Shown here: positions 59,125 through 64,000 of the stretch, piece by piece
How positions within the stretch are numbered: position 1 is the stretch's first letter
Layout of the letters: each line of letters starts with the position of its first letter
NCBI GenBank assembly: GCA_965153355.1
Contig: OZ231127.1
Location: forward strand, 27,032,001-27,096,000
Reading direction: 5' to 3'
DNA: 64,000 nt
From: Flaccisagitta enflata
Taxonomy: Eukaryota; Chaetognatha; Sagittoidea; Aphragmophora
The notes under the pieces: generated by a model
Seen by the model: the letters and a program-made list of their open reading frames with translations, nothing else
What the model was told of the DNA's origin: nothing
Databases searched by the model: none
Made by a program: the position numbers and the translations under genes

Positions 59125-59420
59125 GCCAGAAGGGGACAAAGTCCTGTAGGACACAGGGGGGCTATTGTTTGTCCATCCAATCCTTTGTCCGTTTCTTTGT
59201 TGCCCTCTCAGGCCTGAAATCTGTTTTCTCAGGCCTAAAATCTGCCCTGTCAGGCCTTGAATCTACCCTTTCAGGCCTTTAATCTGCACTCTCAGGCCTG
59301 AAACCTATCCTTTCAGACCATAAATTTGCCCTTCCTGATTCAAGGCCTGAGAGGACAGGTTTCAGGCCTGAGAGGGCAGATTTCAGGCCTGAGGGGGCCT
59401 GGGAGGACTGACAGATGGAT
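59125..59420 (+). mobile_element. GGGCAGCGGCCCC-family element, partial unit 2
   Basis: AAGGGGACAAAGTCCTGTAG, GACACAGGGGG, CTCAGGCCTGAAATCTG units turning into inverse sense at about 59340. Confidence 0.55.
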
Positions 59421-59427
59421 GGATGAA

Positions 59428-59660
59428 TAGCAGCCCAAAGGCATTAAGTGGTCAGCGGTACCCATGACCTGCTTGAGTAGTGTGTGATAAAAGTTGAGGG
59501 GAGCAGGGCAGCGGCCCCAAAGGGGACAAAGTCCTGTAGAACACAGGGAGAATCTGTCCATCCATCCATCCATCCATCCGTCTTCTCGTAGGTCCATCTG
59601 TCTGTTTGTCCCCCCTGCCCCATCCTCAGGGCTTTGTCTCCTTTAGGGCCGATTCTTGTG
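59428..59660 (+). mobile_element. GGGCAGCGGCCCC-family element, partial unit 3
   Basis: AGTGGTCAGCGGTACCCATG, ACCTGCTTGAG, GCAGGGCAGCGGCCCCAAAG, GTCCTGTAGAACACAGGGAG. Closely resembles the left arm at 19232-19440. Confidence 0.65.
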
Positions 59661-59856
59661 TTCATTTGTCTCTAACTCTCACCCCCCTCCATCAAATTTC
59701 ACGCTGAGAATCTGCCCTCTCATACTTCAAATCAGCTCTCTCAGGCCCCAAACTGTATCTCTCAGGCCTATAATTGGCCCTCTCAGGCCTAAAATTTGCA
59801 TTCTAAGGGCACATCAAGTCAGCTTTTGCAGCACTCTTACGCATCAAAGTAGCCCT

Positions 59857-60415
59857 ATTTGGGCAGCGGCCCCAAAGGGCCGATGTCCTGTAGAACACAG
59901 GGGGGAATTTCGAGACGTCCATCCGTCCATCCTTCCGTCCGTCCCCCCCCCCTGTTGAGCATCAAGGCTTAAAACTAGCCCTTCCGGGCCTCAAATTAGC
60001 CGTCCAAGGCCTCAAATTAGCCCTCCCAGGCCTCAATTTAGCCCTCAAAGCCTCAAATCAGCCCTCATAACTTGATATTAGCCTCCCCCATGCCTCAAAT
60101 CCACCCTCCAGACCACAAATCTGCCCTCCAGACCTTCAATCAGCCTTACAGGCATCAAATCAGCCCTGCAAACCTCAAATCTGCTCTTCAAGCCTTGATT
60201 CTGCCCTCCAGCCCTGAGATATGCCCCCAGTGGCCTGAATCAGCCATCTAAAAGCTGAAATATGCCCCCTCAGGACAGACGGACGTCTCGAAATTCCCCG
60301 CTGTGTTTTACAGGACATCGGCCCTTTGGGGCCGCTGCCCTGCTCTCACTCCACCTCTTCACTGGATCACTACCAGCAGGGCATCGGGTACCGCTGACCA
60401 TGTGCGATCCTTGGA
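59857..60415. mobile_element. GGGCAGCGGCCCC-family foldback, complete unit
   Basis: GGGCAGCGGCCCCAAAGGGC, CGATGTCCTGTAGAACACAG, GGAATTTCGAGACGTCC; ~20-bp CCTCAAATCAGCCCTC units; inverse arm GGACGTCTCGAAATTCCCCG to GGGGCCGCTGCCCTGC; tail GCAGGGCATCGGGTACCGCT. Confidence 0.75.
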
Positions 60416-60529
60416 TGACTAGTTAATGGTAAATCATCCCCACTTTGGCCTTAAATCAACCCTCTCAAGCCTTCAACTAGCCCTCTCACGACTTAAGTCA
60501 GCCCTTAAACATGATAGAGCTTTAACAGG

Positions 60530-61152
60530 TTGCCCAAGGGCAATATGTGGTCAGAGGTACCCGTTGCCCTGCTTTGAGTGATTGTGAATTGGAGTGAGGG
60601 CAAGCAGGACAGCGGCCCGAAGGAACAAAGTCCTGTAGAACACAGGGGGATTTTTGTTTGTCCTGCCTGAAGAAGAAGATGAGATGCTATAGAGGGCTGA
60701 CTGGAGGCCTTCAAGAGCCTAACTTGAGGTCTAAGAAGGCAGATTTAAGGCCTGAGAATGGAAGCTTGAGAGGGCTGACTTAAAGTTTTAAGGAGCAGGA
60801 TTGAGGCTTGAAACGCCAGAGGACTGAGAGCAATGAATTGAGGCTTAGATAGCTGATTTGAAGCCTGAGAGGCCTAATTTGAGGCCTGAGAGGCCAGGTT
60901 TAAGGCCTGAGAATTTGGGTTTGAGGCCTGAGAAGCCTAATTTGAGGCCTGAGAGGCCTTAAAGGTTGGATATGAGGCCTGAGAGGCTAGGTTTGAGGCC
61001 TGTGAGGCTGAATTTGAGGTCTCAAAAGCCAGATTTAAGGCCTGAAGGGACCGATAAAGGGGCCAGGGGTGGGGATGGATGGACGGACGGTCAAATGAAA
61101 GTCCCCCTGTGTTTTACAGGACTTTGCCCCCTTTGGGGCCGCTGCCCAAAAG
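60530..61152. mobile_element. GGGCAGCGGCCCC-family foldback
   Basis: Left TTGCCCAAGGGCAATATGTG, GTCAGAGGTACCCGTTGCCC, GTCCTGTAGAACACAGGGGG; core GAGGCCTGAGAGGC-type units; right arm GTCCCCCTGTGTTTTACAGG to GGGGCCGCTGCCC. Confidence 0.7.
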
Positions 61153-61494
61153 CCAAGTAAGGCTTAATGTTATAATCTCACTAGCATAAGCCCTCAATGA
61201 GCCCTAAAGGGCACAACTCTCTTGGGTAGGATGTTGAAAACAAGCCTGTGGTCCCAAAGAGCTGATGTACTGTAGGACACAGGGATACATTTCAGAACAT
61301 CATCAGTCCATTCAAACATACATCTCCCCCTAGGCCTCACAAGCTCTAATCTGGCCCTTTCAGACTCTGAATCAGCCCATTTGTCCAAAATTAGCCCACT
61401 CAGTCCCAAAATTAGCCCACTCAGTCCAAAAATCAGCCCACTCAGTCCCAAAATCATTACTCTCAAACTTATAATATGATAAAATTGCCTTTTG

Positions 61495-62202
61495 GGCAGC
61501 GGCCCCGAAGGGGATGAAGTCCTGTAGAACACAGGGGGACTTTTGTTCGTCTGTTTGTTTGTTCGTTCTTTCGTCCGGCCGTTTGTCCCCCCTATCAGGC
61601 CTCAACTCTGGCCTCCCAGGCCTCAACTCTGGACTCCCAGGCCTCAAATCTGGCATCTCAGGCCTCAAATCTAGCATCTCAGGCCTCAAATCTGGTCTCT
61701 CAGGCTTCAAATTGGGCCGCTCAGTCCTTAAATCCAGCCACCCAGGCCTCAAATCCAGCCTCTCAATCCTCAAATCCACCTTCCAGGCCTAAATCCGGCC
61801 TCTCAGGCCTCAAATAAGCCATCCAAGCCTCAAATAAGCACTCTCTGTCTTCAAATCAGCTCTCTATGCTCTTTAATGCCTTAGTTCAGCTTTCTCAAGT
61901 CTTAAATCAGCCCTTAAAGCCTGAAATCCACCCTCTCAGGCCTTGAATCTGCCCTCTCAGGCCTGAAATGCTGACGGGCCTAGCTATCGTTCTCTGGCCT
62001 TGAATTAGCCTTGGGAAAGCTTACAGGCTCTTGAGGGCCCTCAATCAGCCCTCTATAGCACGTCATCACATTCACAAAGGACAAACAAAAGTCCCCCTGT
62101 GTTCTACAGGACTTTGTCCCCTTTGGGGCCGCTGCCCTGCTTCCCCTCGCTGCAATTCCCAATCAAGCAAAGCAGGGCAACGGGTATCGCTGACCACATA
62201 AA
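61495..62202. mobile_element. GGGCAGCGGCCCC-family foldback, best-preserved unit
   Basis: Left arm GGGCAGCGGCCCCGAAGGGG, ATGAAGTCCTGTAGAACACA; core CTCAGGCCTCAAATCTGGCC units; right arm ACTTTGTCCCCTTTGGGGCC GCTGCCC; then AAGCAGGGCAACGGGTATCG and CTGACCACAT. Confidence 0.75.
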
Positions 62203-63238
62203 ACAGTCGTGGTTGCTTTGAAGACTGACATGGCTGTTTATAGAGGGTTGATATCAGGCCTTGTGAAGGCAAATCTGTGATAGCTGATTTAGGGCTTGGG
62301 AGGACATATAGGGCCAAAGAGGGCCATGGGGTGAGCACACATGGAGGTAAATGAACTTCAGAGCCACTGCCTCAAGTGAACTTTCTCCAGCCTCAAGTCA
62401 TCCTATGGCCTAACAACCTTCTGACTCGTCAGCTAGGTATCTTATTAGATAGCTGTTCTGCTGTTGACCTAACTTCACAGGCTTAAGCACCACAACTGTC
62501 CATGGGATATACCAGTAATGGCGGCTGTCGCCGTGAGGAACAAAGTCATAAGCATTGGTCACTTTTCACCATCTTCAGTCACTGAAATTTTGTTAGATCA
62601 AATCAAAAGCAATTGTATGTATTGACAACACTGAAAATCAGAGAAAAATAGGACTGAGCCACACCTCAAACCAGGTGTTTTATATCTCAAACATTTCTTG
62701 TCATAAAGCATATTAATCATTTCTAACCAGTATCCTTCACAGGGTTGACATTCAGCCCTCTTAGCCCTTAATTCAACTTTTTCAGCTCTCTAATCAGTCT
62801 TCATAGGCCTCAAACAAACCCTCTCACGCAGCAGAAATTTTCGCACTTCATATTATGTTTTGAAAACTGCAATACCTGACCTTTAGAAAATCAATAAAAC
62901 AATAGCGGTCGCCATGCACAATGTATTTTAATACAAAGAAATAAATGCATTGAAATTAGTAGCAAAACTCAAGGTAACTGGCACATAACAGCGGGTTTTT
63001 CAAAGACGATGCCAGCTCAAAAATGATGGCAAATATATCTTATAAACAAAGGGAAAGCAAATGGCGGAATAAAAAGCTTCAAAATTACAATCCCAAACTG
63101 GGGACTGTAATTTTTTAAGCTTTCTCATTGTGTAAACGCAACTCAAGAAGATACATGATAAAACAAGTTAAAAAAACAATCAACATTGTTTTAATAATAA
63201 CAAAACTTGATAATAATAACAAAACTTGATAATAATAA
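62203..63238. other. No gene recognised
   Basis: Scattered GGCCTTG-type remnants near 62230-62340, otherwise unique AT-rich sequence. Confidence 0.4.
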
Positions 63239-63539
63239 CAAGTGGATGATAAAGATGACAAATTTTCAAAAAAAAATTTCAAAAAAGTTTTTAAAAAATA
63301 CATAAAAAAAAAACTCAAAAAGAATTTTTAAAAAAATTCAAAAAAAAAAAAAGATTTCAAATTTTTTAAAAAAAGAATAGAAAAAAAATCCAAAACAATT
63401 TTAAAAAAATTTTCAAAAAAAATTTGAACAAAAAAGATTTTTATAAAAATTATCAAAAAAAATTAAAAAAAAAATTTCAAAAAAATTAAAAAAAAAAATT
63501 TTCATAAAAATTATCATAGAAATTTTCAAAAAAACTTAA
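63239..63539. repeat. A-rich low-complexity tract
   Basis: Runs of A with AATTTTCA-like interruptions. Confidence 0.85.
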
Positions 63540-64000
63540 GTTGAAGATGATGACAGTAGTTGAAGATGATGACAGTAGTTGAAGATGATGACAGTAGTTG
63601 AAGATGATGACAGTAGTTGAAGACAATGACAGTAGTTGAAGACGATGACAGTAGTTGAAGACGATGACAGTAGTTGAAGACGATGACAGTAGTTGAAGAC
63701 AATGACAGTAGTTGAAGACGATGACAGTAGTTGAAGACGATGACAGTAGTTGAAGACGATGACAGTAGTTGAAGACGATGACAGTAGTTGATGACGATGA
63801 CAGTAGTTGAAGACGATGACAGTAGTTGAAGACGATGACAGTAGTTGAAGACGATGACAGGAGTTGAAGATGATGACAGGAGTTGAAGATGATGACAGGA
63901 GTTGAAGATGATGACAGTAGCTGAAGATGATGACAGTAGTTGAAGATGATGACAGTAGTTGAAGATGATGACAGTAGCTGAAGATGATGACAGTAGCTGA
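63540..64000 (+). repeat. 19-bp minisatellite, ~24 units, running off the window
   Basis: Unit GTTGAAGATGATGACAGTA, with GACGATGACAG, GACAATGACAG and CAGGAG variants clustered along the array. Confidence 0.95.

Overview
The window is nuclear DNA of an animal, and nothing in it looks prokaryotic. Three conserved protein genes can be rebuilt exon by exon with matching splice phases. They are a DDX6/Me31B-type DEAD-box RNA helicase (+, 165-7874, N-terminus off the window), an inositol hexakisphosphate kinase (+, 24789-30277, apparently complete) and the Polycomb-group protein Sex comb on midleg, Scm/SCMH1 type (-, 54059 down to 42104, C-terminal half). A SLED plus C-terminal SAM protein of this kind points to a metazoan. 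The very dense microsatellites and nested transposons are a genome style, not a diagnosis, so I do not name a taxon.

Layout: 0.2-8.7 kb is the DDX6 gene, with one 5.2-kb intron filled by a TA-flanked transposon that itself holds at least three nested insertions. 8.7-24.7 kb is intergenic: foldback elements, microsatellites, a mariner-like MITE and composite CA arrays. 24.8-30.3 kb is IP6K (10 coding exons), with a foldback element and a small MITE in its introns. 30.3-42 kb is repeat-rich and holds a large palindromic element, a small hAT element with a perfect 8-bp target duplication, a possible two-exon small gene (36064-36483, -), and a 3.3-kb hAT-like element at 37766-41074. 42.1-54.1 kb is Scm. 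Its introns hold an 887-bp hAT element nested in another foldback and a Penelope-like retroelement (47637-49950) with an intact RT/GIY-YIG reading frame and a hammerhead-ribozyme-like motif downstream. 54.1-64 kb has no recognisable gene. It holds a tRNA-like pseudogene, a diverged tandem duplication and an array of related foldback elements (58.7-62.2 kb), and it ends in a 19-bp minisatellite.

The most interesting signal is a set of short interspersed elements with one shared architecture: a 5' hairpin, a (GGTC)-type core, a 3' subterminal repeat complementary to the first hairpin arm and loop, and (in the main subfamily) a small 3' hairpin before CTTGTT. Different subfamilies have different stem sequences, but the three matching segments change together. 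This resembles non-autonomous Helentron/HINE elements and suggests a maintained structure.

The three host genes act in unrelated pathways (mRNA decay and translational repression, inositol pyrophosphate signalling, chromatin silencing). Their proximity implies no operon-like relation.
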